Source: a virus
Reading direction: 5' to 3' (one strand)
Virus record (IMG/VR): IMGVR_UViG_3300008267_000027
Coordinates: 23,175-87,174 of that record
Length of the DNA: 64,000 nt
This document shows, piece after piece, positions 40,201 to 47,364 of the stretch; position 1 is the first letter of the stretch; every line of letters starts with the position of its first letter. The position numbers and the translations under genes were made by a program. The notes under the pieces are model-generated. The model made no database searches. It was not told the DNA's origin and saw only the letters and a program-made list of their open reading frames with translations.

Positions 40201-40819
40201 TAAAGCATATCATGATGAAAATTTAGGTGAAACAGAAGGTATATTTAATTCATTCTATAAGCTTAACAAAGCAGTATATGATATGACCAAATTAGAAGGA
40301 GGCTTTTGGAAAGGTATTACTAAGAAAAAAACATTTACAGAAGCATGGGCGACTATGAGTGATTATCAAAAGGCTAATATGTCAAGATTGTTAGGATATA
40401 TGGCATTTTATATGTTATCATTATTAATGAAGCATTTGTGGAGCTTGCTTGCAGATGAACTTGCTGATGATGATACAGGTGAAGATCATCCAATAACTAC
40501 TAAACTTGTTAACTTCATGGTGTATTTAGATGATAGAACTATGAGTGAGATATCAGTTGCTATTAACCCAACAGAGGTTGGTCAGTTCATCAAAAACCCA
40601 GTAGCTATTGTAGGTTTTGTAGGGGATGTTTGGGATGCTCTTAGTGAAAGTGCTCACTTTATATTACCTCCTTATGGAGAAGAAGATGAGGTGTTCCAAA
40701 GAGGTGTTAATAAAGGAGAGTATAAATGGAGAAAAGAGTGGGGAGATGTACTACCTTTCTTCAGCACTATTAATAAATGGGACAGTTTTGAAGAACTTAA
40801 AGATTTCTATATTAAATAA
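34229..40819 (+). CDS. Polyvalent protein: GNAT-like, ART-like, degenerate zincin and PD-(D/E)xK modules
   Basis: A 2196-residue protein starting six bases after the polymerase gene. Residues about 52-62 carry FKEWFGDWEG, a signature of phage polyvalent proteins. A GNAT-like acyltransferase segment follows with the cofactor-loop pattern QGKGIGSK (Q155). Residues about 246-400 look like an ART module: VVDENGEPKLVFHWS, FLNLRN, GYDGFFY, then ESQIKSLYNKGAFS. VVEEFLHPFV (residues 628-637) resembles a zincin whose first histidine is now E630. A PD-(D/E)xK nuclease fold shows GKLD (D920), IIDLKTS (D934, K936) and QQGYKRM (about 978-984). The long helical remainder ends with a hydrophobic segment, YMAFYMLSLLMKHLW. 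Such proteins are thought to be injected to modify or protect against host factors. Confidence 0.7.
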   Translation: MSCQVIRNTDTNEIEKVLAPNGKESMLYKDINKYITSKEEALLAYAQIYTPSFKEWFGDWEGKEESKSDLLLNAYNNVDISNAEKDDYKIVINDNLYLDNSEGKDSYYGYWMPIMSDGEDIGRIRFEQKLNVIEKEGKPVKTFSPNIQIYDKSNQGKGIGSKVHLALYKYVKSIHPNVPFVSDVQNTVAEMALLKSFEREGIVKQINPIGEISEKYGNYSVENAPFIFNDEYFKKETKETSGISQVVDENGEPKLVFHWSPVQGIERFNLAGIGSHFGTFEAADQVNEAKSKTKFTLVDEEMGTEEEVEIKSEPGEFYPAFLNLRNMSEITDKGQHTEEKDGPEAKTLLDEGYDGFFYTNQYEDIGSTSYVATEESQIKSLYNKGAFSKESGNIYANVEPNGQLNDPVTAAAIKELQDKGFLSQTADGRSGAYYISKPGSTTTKTADLIDEITEIESLLESKNIEYKRIGDTIRIYGLPRYNYSYSFVSLDTEEDQINNIDDLKKELGISGKSLSVAEFKDVNRSVKAFNEQKDTNYLIVSDQNTDGTITIRNIVEDKTLNRSTLSVTQELMDRLQALFPEIKVQYINQNEISKYTNGRFTNNDPSLNSFVKNGVVYLIKDRFTGDIVVEEFLHPFVSSLIADNPQLADSLYSEISNKYSDIIDMVEDTYVDGLGFTEEDRRNEIITKGLQRAFSERLHKSFKSKDRTMKDLIETFMDWVRDLIRTITGRKKLYTGELSTKMSVDDIINMLDSNIQIKLGNLNPNVYANLSQEKIDILNYLVKNATAEQKQIVEALFDNGIVHDEVDHTYQKVILDENGDIEEVIDYTSMTTAIKGPFEDTAYELNRDIGTEFDFIMNSVVMGEDFNVIQPQLKVVNEETAAKFYDMISNVIVGLKSSGAIVVPQIVVGSDADAIAGKLDLLIVEPSGKMRIIDLKTSATNDVKNNPKKYNKKYEIDNEQSMLNGENLSNRDLHGLQQQGYKRMIELDARLTEYEVESVKTLHYRFEINDGKAVNIIYDDLVDHTDGHYDELLNKIIPSQPLERSTGLSSSLSAEAAKPENKETVREIRDLVKDASNMLQKRREFYQKINETSKGKFIVSKEYLTALDEIIATINEAVLTGKPSSAYYQLVKYINQDVKDKSRTIGQMTDRSESLQFMLEAEKDLMTYKDLLLPPKLYLNNKVIDKLAKDSLNTIQQTLDLIDNQVQQFTVDFVANNTSRNLTREEVEGIIKEAEDISMHQSLFGDLSTSSDTMLSVLDKVYKRKRQEVIDFVQKLEIEIKTAGNKLASLTTDKDKMYDFMIGTDDQGNPTGYTVDKIGKQYWSKKREIKNKLIDPETKLRYKYRDVRNPKTASKEDIEFNMNLKKLRDEEAEFNKKEYLNANGELVDGPYHKYTQEFKEARAKVMRLKIRKNSSGEATGFEWIPKNAESKEFKDFERKYYSQETTYLSPKYEYDKASKTYIFKGRTEEASGRFVKSEYVEVREIAENGEDMRDEKYVNIMNDNSELGIARREYYQTWKRLYGELLEKLPDGVKMKTRLPVISSGMIAKAKKMGGGSNYFKSILKGVGRSINPFSKSTFHHSVILDEDGNVVSNIPVFYTSDLKSEYVIDKVKEKIRNLNERWAKKLPDDDGSILTYDEYRQKLDKLTKSLKIEQGKTSASEISTEMTNNLVQFAEMAENFQVMSAFESTVISVLRTLKNRKVTKRDPEGNFITNSLDKATAKFRGDDSLTEQRLRKWMDMVLYNSKNPYRSRMGNFVAKVKLLMSIKGVGLNPFGQLNNLKMGNINNMAEAAGGTIYNKNDYKKAVKAFTVDYLPAFLSAKKDYILSRGKDKNGDYYSMPKSLTKYDALANKYRMMRAMQSKDGIEGYEGKTMDILFMMQHGAEFSVQTKSGIAILNNKTFTNKVTGEKISIYDAHSFDQKTGELYLDPSLYEETDQDRYDMTNLIYETNKRLHGNYAWEDRMVIQQNLIGELVAQFHKWVYPYWRRFWGKAYHDENLGETEGIFNSFYKLNKAVYDMTKLEGGFWKGITKKKTFTEAWATMSDYQKANMSRLLGYMAFYMLSLLMKHLWSLLADELADDDTGEDHPITTKLVNFMVYLDDRTMSEISVAINPTEVGQFIKNPVAIVGFVGDVWDALSESAHFILPPYGEEDEVFQRGVNKGEYKWRKEWGDVLPFFSTINKWDSFEELKDFYIK

Positions 40820-40848
40820 AGAAAGGGAGCTTAATTGCTCCCTTTCTT
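40819..40848. terminator. Bidirectional intrinsic terminator between convergent blocks
   Basis: Twelve paired bases (core GAAAGGGAGC / GCTCCCTTTC) surround the loop TTAATT. The plus-strand stop ends at its left edge and the minus-strand stop lies inside its loop. It serves transcription arriving from both sides, at the border of the virion and replication halves. Short A/T runs flank both sides. Confidence 0.85.
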
Positions 40849-41280
40849 GACTTCAAATGGATGTTTCATTAAGAAACAATCTTGTTCCCATCCCATGTGT
40901 TTTTTAAACCCATTGAGAAAGTCCTGAATATTCTTAGCACCTACAGGATTATGTGAGTGTACACAACATTGTTTTAAAGGTGTATTCATTTTTTGAGAAT
41001 ACTCTACTACAAAGTTAGCACAGTCCATCCCAGTCTTTTCTTTATAAGTTTCATATTCTGGAATCTGAAACCCTTGTTTAGCAAACTGACTATAATAGTC
41101 ATTCATGTGTTCTTCTGCTAAATCATGGTCAAAACTGATAAGATCAGGAATACCGTTTTCTATAATCCATTTAGTAAACTCATCATAGTTTCTCACTACA
41201 TTCCAGGGATGATAACCAGGAAGAGTTTCTGTAGGAGTACGTACATCATCTAGGTAAAGAGCTGTCTTCATGTATTTCAT
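40831..41280 (-). CDS. cREC (cyclic-phosphate-processing receiver-like) domain protein
   Basis: A 149-residue single-domain protein. The N-terminus TALYLDDVRTP and the central LISFDHDLA match the acidic pockets of the receiver-like cREC family, and CCVHSHNPVGAKNI near residue 107 supplies the family's conserved histidine/asparagine motif. The family was proposed by others to act on cyclic phosphates of nucleotides or RNA ends; experimental proof is not known to me. It is the last gene of the minus-strand transcript, overlapping the upstream gene by 35 bases, and its stop lies in the terminator loop. A start at the second ATG (41271) is equally possible. Proximity to a phosphoesterase gene suggests a shared nucleotide-phosphate role. 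Confidence 0.72.
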   Translation of the reverse strand: MKYMKTALYLDDVRTPTETLPGYHPWNVVRNYDEFTKWIIENGIPDLISFDHDLAEEHMNDYYSQFAKQGFQIPEYETYKEKTGMDCANFVVEYSQKMNTPLKQCCVHSHNPVGAKNIQDFLNGFKKHMGWEQDCFLMKHPFEVKKGSN

Positions 41281-41455
41281 TTTGTTTTATAAAATCTGTG
41301 TCAAAGCATTGTATAAAGCTATCTTTCATAACTTTATCTTTTTCATATCTCTTTGTAGGGTAACAATACCATACATCAGTGAATAACCCATGTGATTTAA
41401 ATGCAAACCACTCATAGTCCACTCCAACTATTGCTTTAAATTTACTTCCTATCAT
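41246..41455 (-). CDS. Small hypothetical protein
   Basis: 69 residues from the ATG at 41455, or 75 from 41473. It is aromatic-rich (YEWFAFKSHGLFTDVWYCYP) with no signal peptide, membrane segment or recognised motif. It overlaps both neighbours by 14 and 35 bases, as expected for a real gene in this compact operon. The gene is not recognised; its place between the NUMOD1-like and cREC genes is the only clue. Confidence 0.5.
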   Translation of the reverse strand: MIGSKFKAIVGVDYEWFAFKSHGLFTDVWYCYPTKRYEKDKVMKDSFIQCFDTDFIKQNEIHEDSSLPR

Positions 41456-41678
41456 TTTCTTTTTTACCTGCAATTCTTATTGCAACTTCTTTTTTTAATA
41501 TTGGTGAATATCTTCTATTTTTATTGATAGCTGCATCTCTAACAGATCTATTAGTTAGACCTAACTTCTTAGCAGCATTGCAATAAGAGTTATATATACC
41601 TATTAGTTCTTTTTTTTCTGGATCATAGACTTTAACACATTCATCATTAGATCCAAATGCTTCTATTCTTCCCATCAT
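41442..41678 (-). CDS. NUMOD1-like DNA-binding module protein
   Basis: A 78-residue protein. The segment VKVYDPEKKELIGIYNSYCNAAK, then KLGLTNRSVRDAAINKNRR, fits the NUMOD1 pattern: a short beta hairpin followed by a helix-turn-helix, usually attached to HNH or GIY-YIG homing nucleases. Here it stands alone with a basic C-terminus, so it may be a small DNA-binding regulator or the remnant of a homing nuclease. No nuclease motif is present in it. Four bases overlap the phosphoesterase gene upstream, indicating translational coupling. Confidence 0.55.
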   Translation of the reverse strand: MMGRIEAFGSNDECVKVYDPEKKELIGIYNSYCNAAKKLGLTNRSVRDAAINKNRRYSPILKKEVAIRIAGKKENDRK

Positions 41679-42364
41679 AATTTTAAAATATTTCCAAGTG
41701 AAGTTAATCCTTTATCAAATCTACCATCATCTACACAAGATCCATTAGAGAAGATTGTTTTAGTTTTAGAGTAGTGACTTACTCCTTGATTGTCACAATT
41801 AGGAGAATCATGTATATGTCCAAAGAGCATAAGCTTAAGAGTGTCTCTCATCTTAAAACACTTCTTCATAAGAGCACCATCACCACAAAACTCTAAGTTA
41901 CCATGTCTATCATGAGAAAGATCTCTAACACCCTTAGGTGGACCATGAACTATGAGTACATCAGTGTCTTCAGGAATGTGTTCCCATGTCCTACCAATAC
42001 TTTCTCTACTCTTCATAAATGCCCAGTCACCAAAGGTGGGAGTGTGAGGACTTCCCCAAAACTTTATACCATCTATAACTATCTCTTCATTCTCAAGATA
42101 GATAAGACCGTGATCTTTAAAGTCTTGTCTTTTAACTCTGTTTCTTTCTATACTGGTATCATGATTACCTGCTACATAGATTTTATTCTTTACAGGTACA
42201 TCTTTATACCAAGTTAGGAATGCCCTAACTTCTTGTTCATTCCTAACTACATCTCTGTAGTTAGAACAATCACCACTATGAACCACAACATCTATGTCTT
42301 TAAATCTATCCATAGGAAACATATCATGAAACCCATGCGTATCTGAAATGTGTAGTATTTTCAT
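41675..42364 (-). CDS. Calcineurin-like metallophosphoesterase (MPPED-type)
   Basis: A 229-residue enzyme with all the metal-binding blocks of the family: D8-x-H10 (SDTHG), HSGDCSN, VAGNHD, LIVHGPPKG and FGHIH. The blocks HTPTFGDWAFM and HGPPKGVRDL point to the MPPED1/2-like branch, known for phosphodiesterase activity on cyclic nucleotides and other phosphodiesters. No signal peptide, so it acts in the host cytoplasm. It is three bases downstream of the MazG gene and coupled to a NUMOD1-like gene. The true substrate is unknown; breaking down host signalling nucleotides or trimming nucleic-acid phosphates are both plausible. Confidence 0.85.
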   Translation of the reverse strand: MKILHISDTHGFHDMFPMDRFKDIDVVVHSGDCSNYRDVVRNEQEVRAFLTWYKDVPVKNKIYVAGNHDTSIERNRVKRQDFKDHGLIYLENEEIVIDGIKFWGSPHTPTFGDWAFMKSRESIGRTWEHIPEDTDVLIVHGPPKGVRDLSHDRHGNLEFCGDGALMKKCFKMRDTLKLMLFGHIHDSPNCDNQGVSHYSKTKTIFSNGSCVDDGRFDKGLTSLGNILKL

Positions 42365-42367
42365 ATA

Positions 42368-42697
42368 TTATCTATTATCTCCTGATCCTTGAATTACATT
42401 GCGGGCTCTTCTGTCTAAGAGCTTTTCTATATTTCTTTGTGCAATAGTTTCTAGAGGAACTTCTATATCTCTAGAGAGAGCTGCTATATACCATAGTACA
42501 TCACCAATCTCATCAGCTATTGCTATCTTGGTTTCGGTGCTGCTAAAGTCCCCAGCTTTGTCTCTGATAACTTTTTTAATCTTACCTAGCACTTCACCTG
42601 CTTCATTAGCTAGTCCTAATGCAGGGTAGATTATTTCACTCCCTGCTCCATAAATTGCTGTCTCTACAGCTTTGTCTTGATAGTCTTTAAATGTCAT
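42368..42697 (-). CDS. MazG-like nucleotide pyrophosphohydrolase
   Basis: A 109-residue all-helical protein with the MazG metal site: NEAGEVLGKIKKVIRD followed by DEIGDVLWY, giving the EExxE-like and ExxD patterns. Single-domain length matches phage MazG proteins, which hydrolyse NTPs or dNTPs to monophosphates and pyrophosphate. In phage this may cleanse the nucleotide pool or lower alarmone signals. It lies two bases from the radical SAM gene and three from the phosphoesterase gene, within a nucleotide-metabolism group that also holds dNMP kinase. Confidence 0.85.
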   Translation of the reverse strand: MTFKDYQDKAVETAIYGAGSEIIYPALGLANEAGEVLGKIKKVIRDKAGDFSSTETKIAIADEIGDVLWYIAALSRDIEVPLETIAQRNIEKLLDRRARNVIQGSGDNR

Positions 42698-42699
42698 AA

Positions 42700-43551
42700 T
42701 TAAAATATATATCTAATGTTAGAAAGATCAAAGTATTCAGAATAAAGAGCTTTAAAGTCTTTTACCATCTGAGCTTTTAGTTTATGTTCATATCTAATGT
42801 TATCAGGGGCATACTGAGAATCTTTAGCTTCTTGTATATCTGGTCTCCATAACATCTGGTCTATTACAGGCTCGTTTCTCTCATGCTGAATAACATTGTA
42901 AGTTAAGAAAATACATTCACATTTTACATCTATTCCCTTACTTTTTAACTCCTCAAATAGTTTACGGTATTCATCTAACCAACCATCTGTATAAATAATA
43001 GGGCTAAAGTTAATATGAACTTCCATGCTTTGCTGAAGTCTTGGTATATGAGCTATCCTATCTGTTATACTATCTGTACCTGGTTCTAAGATGTCTGAAT
43101 ACTTCTGAGGCATTAAGCTTACTCTTATCCTATGCTTATCTTTAAATAAAAGAAAATCTTTAGGATAAAACATACTAGGATACTTGGTAGCAAATGTACT
43201 TTTTACATATGGAGTGTAATTGAAATAATTAAATACTTTTTCCCAGTTATAGTGCTTACTCATAAGAGCTACATCTGTACTGCATCCTATGTCTATAACA
43301 TACTTCTTATCATCACACTGATTAGGTACTTTAGGAAACTTTTGTTTCTCTAACCACCCTGTTATAGAATCTAATATCTGTTCTGTATTCTCATTTATAT
43401 AAACTTTGTCGTGGTTGTATCTACCTACATAACAGTAGGACTTCATACAACCCCCTAAACAACCGTAGATAAAATTGGGAGAAACTGCATCTGAGCTTCT
43501 CCCATTATCTCTAGTAGTTAGAGTTTTGGTTTTTTGTTTTATTATCTTCAT
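42700..43551 (-). CDS. Radical SAM protein, spore-photoproduct-lyase-like
   Basis: A 283-residue protein. SPNFIYGCLGGCMKSYCYVGRY resembles the iron-sulfur motif of SplB-type radical SAM enzymes, ending in the CYxGRY seen in that branch. The spacing is C31-x3-C35-x4-C40 rather than the usual x3/x2, and the codons confirm it. Later blocks (IDIGCSTDVALM, RVSLMPQKY, LQQSMEVHINFSP) fit a TIM-barrel with SAM contacts. SplB repairs thymine dimers; this protein could repair phage DNA or modify another substrate, as it lacks independent support for repair. It overlaps the dNMP kinase gene by four bases. Confidence 0.65.
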   Translation of the reverse strand: MKIIKQKTKTLTTRDNGRSSDAVSPNFIYGCLGGCMKSYCYVGRYNHDKVYINENTEQILDSITGWLEKQKFPKVPNQCDDKKYVIDIGCSTDVALMSKHYNWEKVFNYFNYTPYVKSTFATKYPSMFYPKDFLLFKDKHRIRVSLMPQKYSDILEPGTDSITDRIAHIPRLQQSMEVHINFSPIIYTDGWLDEYRKLFEELKSKGIDVKCECIFLTYNVIQHERNEPVIDQMLWRPDIQEAKDSQYAPDNIRYEHKLKAQMVKDFKALYSEYFDLSNIRYIF

Positions 43552-44201
43552 AATATTCCAGCATGCTCTAAAATTGTTTGTACAGTAAATTTAAGAGATA
43601 CTAGGTCTGATACATTAGCTATCTTATAGTCAAACTTCCAGTTATCAAGTCCTGTTTCTGAAGGATGTGCGTTAATAGGTTTTACACCTGGTCTATCTAT
43701 ACGAATAATAATACCATCCTTTTCTTTAATAGCTTTAGCTTCATTCTCAAATCTAGTATCTGTAATAATCCAATTAGGGTAATACCCTTCTTCATCTTCT
43801 ATATAATCAGCCATTAGTGCATTCACCCATGTATTCTCATGTAATCCATTTCTCATACACTCTGTACCAAGCTTTTGTAAAAGATCTCTCACAGTCATGG
43901 GTTGCATCCCTTCGTCACAAGGAGTCCACCATTCTGCACCTAAAACAGTTTTTTTAAAGTCTTGATTTTCAAACTCTTCTCTATCTATACCAGTAAGATG
44001 ACTAGCTATATCTTTGAGTTTACCTGCAAACTTCATTATCTCCCATCCAGATTGGTCTTGTAACCACCACTGGTGTACAGAATAATCATTGCATGCTTGC
44101 TCTATTGTAGTCTCTCCTAGCTCTGTGCAATAAAGATATTGTATAATAGTACCTACAGTGTCCTTTCCAGAACCACTATAACCTGATACTCCGATTATCA
44201 T
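43548..44201 (-). CDS. Deoxynucleoside monophosphate kinase
   Basis: A 217-residue P-loop kinase. The Walker A motif GYSGSGKDT (residues 7-15) has the aspartate typical of T4 gp1-like dNMP kinases. MTVRDLLQKLGTECMR and the WIITDTRFENEAKAI block match the substrate and Walker B regions of that family. It converts dNMPs from degraded host DNA to dNDPs for phage synthesis. It lies upstream of the radical SAM and MazG genes. The 71 bases separating it from the upstream coiled-coil gene contain nothing I can name. Confidence 0.85.
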   Translation of the reverse strand: MIIGVSGYSGSGKDTVGTIIQYLYCTELGETTIEQACNDYSVHQWWLQDQSGWEIMKFAGKLKDIASHLTGIDREEFENQDFKKTVLGAEWWTPCDEGMQPMTVRDLLQKLGTECMRNGLHENTWVNALMADYIEDEEGYYPNWIITDTRFENEAKAIKEKDGIIIRIDRPGVKPINAHPSETGLDNWKFDYKIANVSDLVSLKFTVQTILEHAGIL

Positions 44202-44272
44202 TTTTATAAGAATTTTGGGTTAGAGATAAAATGCAGAGGTAAATATGTTTAAACCATCCTAATACAGTGTTC

Positions 44273-44497
44273 TTACGGATATAAGTTTCTGAGTTTTGTG
44301 TATTTTTCTTGTAGTTCAACATATTGTTTTTTCAAAGATACATATTTATCTGTAATAGTGATCAACTCTTTTTTATAATTTTCTACTTTTTTTTCCATAT
44401 CATTATAATTTTTAATAAGTAGATTATACTTTTCAATATGGGTAAACTCTCTTTTTATTTTTAATAGCACTGTGTGAGCAAATTCTTTATTTTTCAT
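44273..44497 (-). CDS. Small coiled-coil protein
   Basis: 74 residues, lysine- and glutamate-rich, with a heptad-like pattern (YNDMEKKVENYKKEL..LKKQYVELQEKYTKLRNLY) over most of its length. No other motif is recognised. It begins just after the minus-strand terminator at 44519-44544, so it may start its own transcript or be read through at low level. It could be a small oligomerising regulator or inhibitor; this is a guess. Codon use is AT-rich like the neighbours. Confidence 0.5.
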   Translation of the reverse strand: MKNKEFAHTVLLKIKREFTHIEKYNLLIKNYNDMEKKVENYKKELITITDKYVSLKKQYVELQEKYTKLRNLYP

Positions 44498-44518
44498 ATT
44501 GACATTTTTAATAAAAAC

Positions 44519-44544
44519 AAAGGGGAGACTTAATGCTCCCCTTT
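44519..44544 (-). terminator. Intrinsic terminator after the DUF932-like gene
   Basis: Nine paired bases (AAAGGGGAG / CTCCCCTTT) and an eight-base loop. Read on the minus strand it is followed by a T-rich run (gtttttatt). It lies just after the 291-aa gene and divides the replication operon into a polymerase part and an accessory part. Confidence 0.8.
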
Positions 44545-44555
44545 ATTCTGTTGGT

Positions 44556-45431
44556 TTAAAATAAGTCCAAAAGATCTGACAGTTCAGAACTGCGTTCTTT
44601 AGGAATTTCTACTTGTGTTTCTGCATCTACTTCAATCATTTCAAAAGCTTTTTCTGGACCTTCTATAAAAGGAGACTCAGCAAAAGGAATTTCTTGTGGT
44701 AAGAACTCTTCTGTACCTGTAGGTATCATACCAAAGTTTTCAGAAAAGAACTTATGAAGGTCTACATGTCTTTTCATCCAGTTCTTAGGATTGTCTTCTT
44801 TAAAGGCATGTGTAGCATAATTATATAGAGACCATGCGTTATGTTTAGGAACACCATAATCATAAGTGGGATCTTGCATCTCTCTCTTCATAATATTTAT
44901 CTGAGTGGAAGTGATTATCTCATCATGAATAAACATTCTACCCATAAGAGCAGCCATATCAGATGGATGCAAATCTATCTTTTTAAGATGTTCTCTGTCT
45001 TCTATAAGTTTTTCAAATATACCTTTAGCTCCATAAAGATATGTTCTCATGATTTCCATAGACTCAACATCTGCTGTGCCTGTGTGTTTTCTTCTATATG
45101 CACCTAGATCACCACCTACACATCCATTAGAACAAATAAAAACATGAGCACCTACAGCATACTTAAATGATACTGCTTTATTATAACTGTTTTGCCAAGC
45201 TACCATGAGTCCCATCTCTGGATCATTACCAAAGTTTAAATGATACTCTGCTTGACCAACTAGTCCGTCTGTAGAACTTCTATAATGAATTTTAGATACA
45301 GAGAATCCCATTTGATTAAGGATGGTTCTTGTATTTGTATCTACTGTTGCATGTGCTATTGGAGTATAGCTTTCTGTTCTTTCTGGAAGAGATGCTTTTT
45401 GCATTCTCTCCCAGGCTGTTAATGTTTCCAT
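44556..45431 (-). CDS. DUF932-like phage/plasmid protein
   Basis: A 291-residue protein with the central block MVAWQNSYNKAVSFKYAVGAHVFICSNGCVGG, which fits the DUF932 (phage/plasmid-like TIGR03299) pattern: a conserved C-x-N-x-C within a beta region. Helical segments and an acidic C-terminus (ERSSELSDLLDLF) follow. The family is widespread in phages and plasmids and has no settled function. One base separates it from the DNA polymerase gene, implying a replication-linked role. A terminator ends the transcript directly after it. Confidence 0.65.
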   Translation of the reverse strand: METLTAWERMQKASLPERTESYTPIAHATVDTNTRTILNQMGFSVSKIHYRSSTDGLVGQAEYHLNFGNDPEMGLMVAWQNSYNKAVSFKYAVGAHVFICSNGCVGGDLGAYRRKHTGTADVESMEIMRTYLYGAKGIFEKLIEDREHLKKIDLHPSDMAALMGRMFIHDEIITSTQINIMKREMQDPTYDYGVPKHNAWSLYNYATHAFKEDNPKNWMKRHVDLHKFFSENFGMIPTGTEEFLPQEIPFAESPFIEGPEKAFEMIEVDAETQVEIPKERSSELSDLLDLF

Positions 45432-45432
45432 A

Positions 45433-47364
45433 TTAAAATAATTCTAGTTGTTCAAATTTTCGTTTTACAATCTTATCTATGTTATGTATTTCCTTGTAAA
45501 TACTTTCAATATAATAGTCTTCATTGATATTATATTCCTCAAAGGTCTTATCTTCTTTTCTATTAAATATTGTTTGTAACCATCTACCAGACTCTATTTG
45601 TATTTCTCTACCATCTGTTTTATTTCTTTTTATAAGCTTTATACCATCTTTGGAAATAAAATATCTAGATGTTTTTTGCTGCTGCTTTTCTATAATATGT
45701 CCTTCTTCTACACTGACAGCATACAGTTGCCAGTCACCTTTCATTTTTACAGCACCACAATAATCATAAATGTCTCTGTTTTGTTTTAAGAAGTCTTCTG
45801 GTTTAGTACCATTAATAAAATAAGCATAGATAGCTTTAGGAATAATAAGGAAAGACTTGTTCTTATGAAGAATAGCAACCTTCTTCTTTTGAAGGTCTTC
45901 CCACTCAAATCTACCTTTACATTTAGGTTTTTTCTCAGGATCTTTAGGAATAGCAATATAATTATTTACGTCTGCTATAATCATTTTTTTATACTCATCA
46001 TGTTCTAGAGCAAGCTTGGTAAGCTTTTCCCATTCTTCACAAACCTGCATATAATCTTTCTTGTAGCAGTTTGGAATCATCATCTCTAGACCATCTGTAT
46101 TTAGCATAAGAGGTATAGCTCCAGGAATACGCTGAAGAAGCATCTCATAAAGTTTAGTTAGAAGCAATTGACCATTGATGGTAATACTCATAGTAAACTT
46201 TGGATCATACAGAAAACTATTCTCATCATTACTTAAACCATAAGTGGAGTTTAGAATAATCTTGTAAACATAGTTTTTAGGATCTGCTTTAGGTATTTTC
46301 TTTCTTTCATCAAAAAACCATTCATACTGAGTACAAAAAGCTTCTTGAGGAAAGTGTCCTGGAGATAGCTGGTTTCTGATAGCTAGATTAGGATAGAAAC
46401 TAGTAACGTCTGATGTCATTATTGTATAACCATCTAACGCTTCATATACACCACCTTCTTTAGCACCATGAATACCACCTAAACCATAATAAATATCTAT
46501 GCCTTTGTAATGAACCATATGATTAATAGAACCTTTAGTTTCTTTAATCACCTTACCCTTAAAGAACTCCAGAAGTTTTTGAAACTCTGGAGTCTCAAAG
46601 GATATATATGGAAAAATACATTCTCCCAAATAGACTACATCTCTTTCAGTTTTCATCTTCTTAACTTCATGCTTGGGGATACCAAGGTTTTTACTTAAGA
46701 AGTGTGCAAAAAGTTCTTTAGCTATTCTGGTCTCTGATGCAGAAAATAAATTGATACCATATTCTTCACTAAGAGATTTTCTAAGCTCTATTTGTTCTTT
46801 ACTTGCTTCAAAAACTTTCTTAGTAGACTGAACGTCATTAATACAATATCTAATTATAGTTTCTAATTTTTCTATTGTATCAACAGACTCAGTGTGGTGG
46901 TGAGGCATGTCTTCAACATTCTCCCAGTCCATAGAATACTGTATCCATTTAAGACTAGATCTCTTAGCTGCATTATCCCAATGATTCATTTTAAATAGAT
47001 CAATCTGATTGATGAACATTTTCCATTCAGGATAGTCAGCTCTTCTTTCTTCTTGACCATTTATAACATACTGAGCATATTTATAAATGATTTTAGCAAT
47101 TTCATCATTAGTATAGTATTCCCAATCCTTGTAGTTTTCAAGGATATAATGAGTGATTTGAGCATCAAAAGCTAAACCATTATAAGAGATATGCCATTCA
47201 TCTTTCTCTAGATTCTGCTGAATAAATTCTATGAATTCTTCAAACTGACTCTTAGGTGAGAAACGATGAATGACAAATACTCTTCTAGTTTGTTCTTTGT
47301 AATGTTCAAATACTGCAATAAAGCAGTCAGATAAGGTCTCATAGTCCATTACCCAGTGATTCAT
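45433..47364 (-). CDS. Family B DNA polymerase with 3'-5' exonuclease
   Basis: A 643-residue replicative polymerase. The proofreading site shows Exo I D7-x-E9 (MDYETLSD), Exo II in ISYNGLAFDAQI, and Exo III YCINDVQSTKK. The polymerase palm has motif A DVTSFYPNLAIR (D319), motif B KIILNSTYG (K368-G376) and motif C NTDGLE (N422, D424), so the first aspartate of the usual DTD is asparagine. D319 and D424 still supply two metal ligands. Length is short for family B, as in protein-primed or crAss-like enzymes; no protein-priming insertion is claimed. Starts are coupled: it shares a base with the upstream gene. Confidence 0.93.
   Translation of the reverse strand: MNHWVMDYETLSDCFIAVFEHYKEQTRRVFVIHRFSPKSQFEEFIEFIQQNLEKDEWHISYNGLAFDAQITHYILENYKDWEYYTNDEIAKIIYKYAQYVINGQEERRADYPEWKMFINQIDLFKMNHWDNAAKRSSLKWIQYSMDWENVEDMPHHHTESVDTIEKLETIIRYCINDVQSTKKVFEASKEQIELRKSLSEEYGINLFSASETRIAKELFAHFLSKNLGIPKHEVKKMKTERDVVYLGECIFPYISFETPEFQKLLEFFKGKVIKETKGSINHMVHYKGIDIYYGLGGIHGAKEGGVYEALDGYTIMTSDVTSFYPNLAIRNQLSPGHFPQEAFCTQYEWFFDERKKIPKADPKNYVYKIILNSTYGLSNDENSFLYDPKFTMSITINGQLLLTKLYEMLLQRIPGAIPLMLNTDGLEMMIPNCYKKDYMQVCEEWEKLTKLALEHDEYKKMIIADVNNYIAIPKDPEKKPKCKGRFEWEDLQKKKVAILHKNKSFLIIPKAIYAYFINGTKPEDFLKQNRDIYDYCGAVKMKGDWQLYAVSVEEGHIIEKQQQKTSRYFISKDGIKLIKRNKTDGREIQIESGRWLQTIFNRKEDKTFEEYNINEDYYIESIYKEIHNIDKIVKRKFEQLELF

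Noticed and set aside
44202-44272. tRNA or small RNA in the 71-base gap before dNMP kinase
   Set aside because: No cloverleaf arms, T-loop or CCA-like end could be drawn. It is read as plain spacer.
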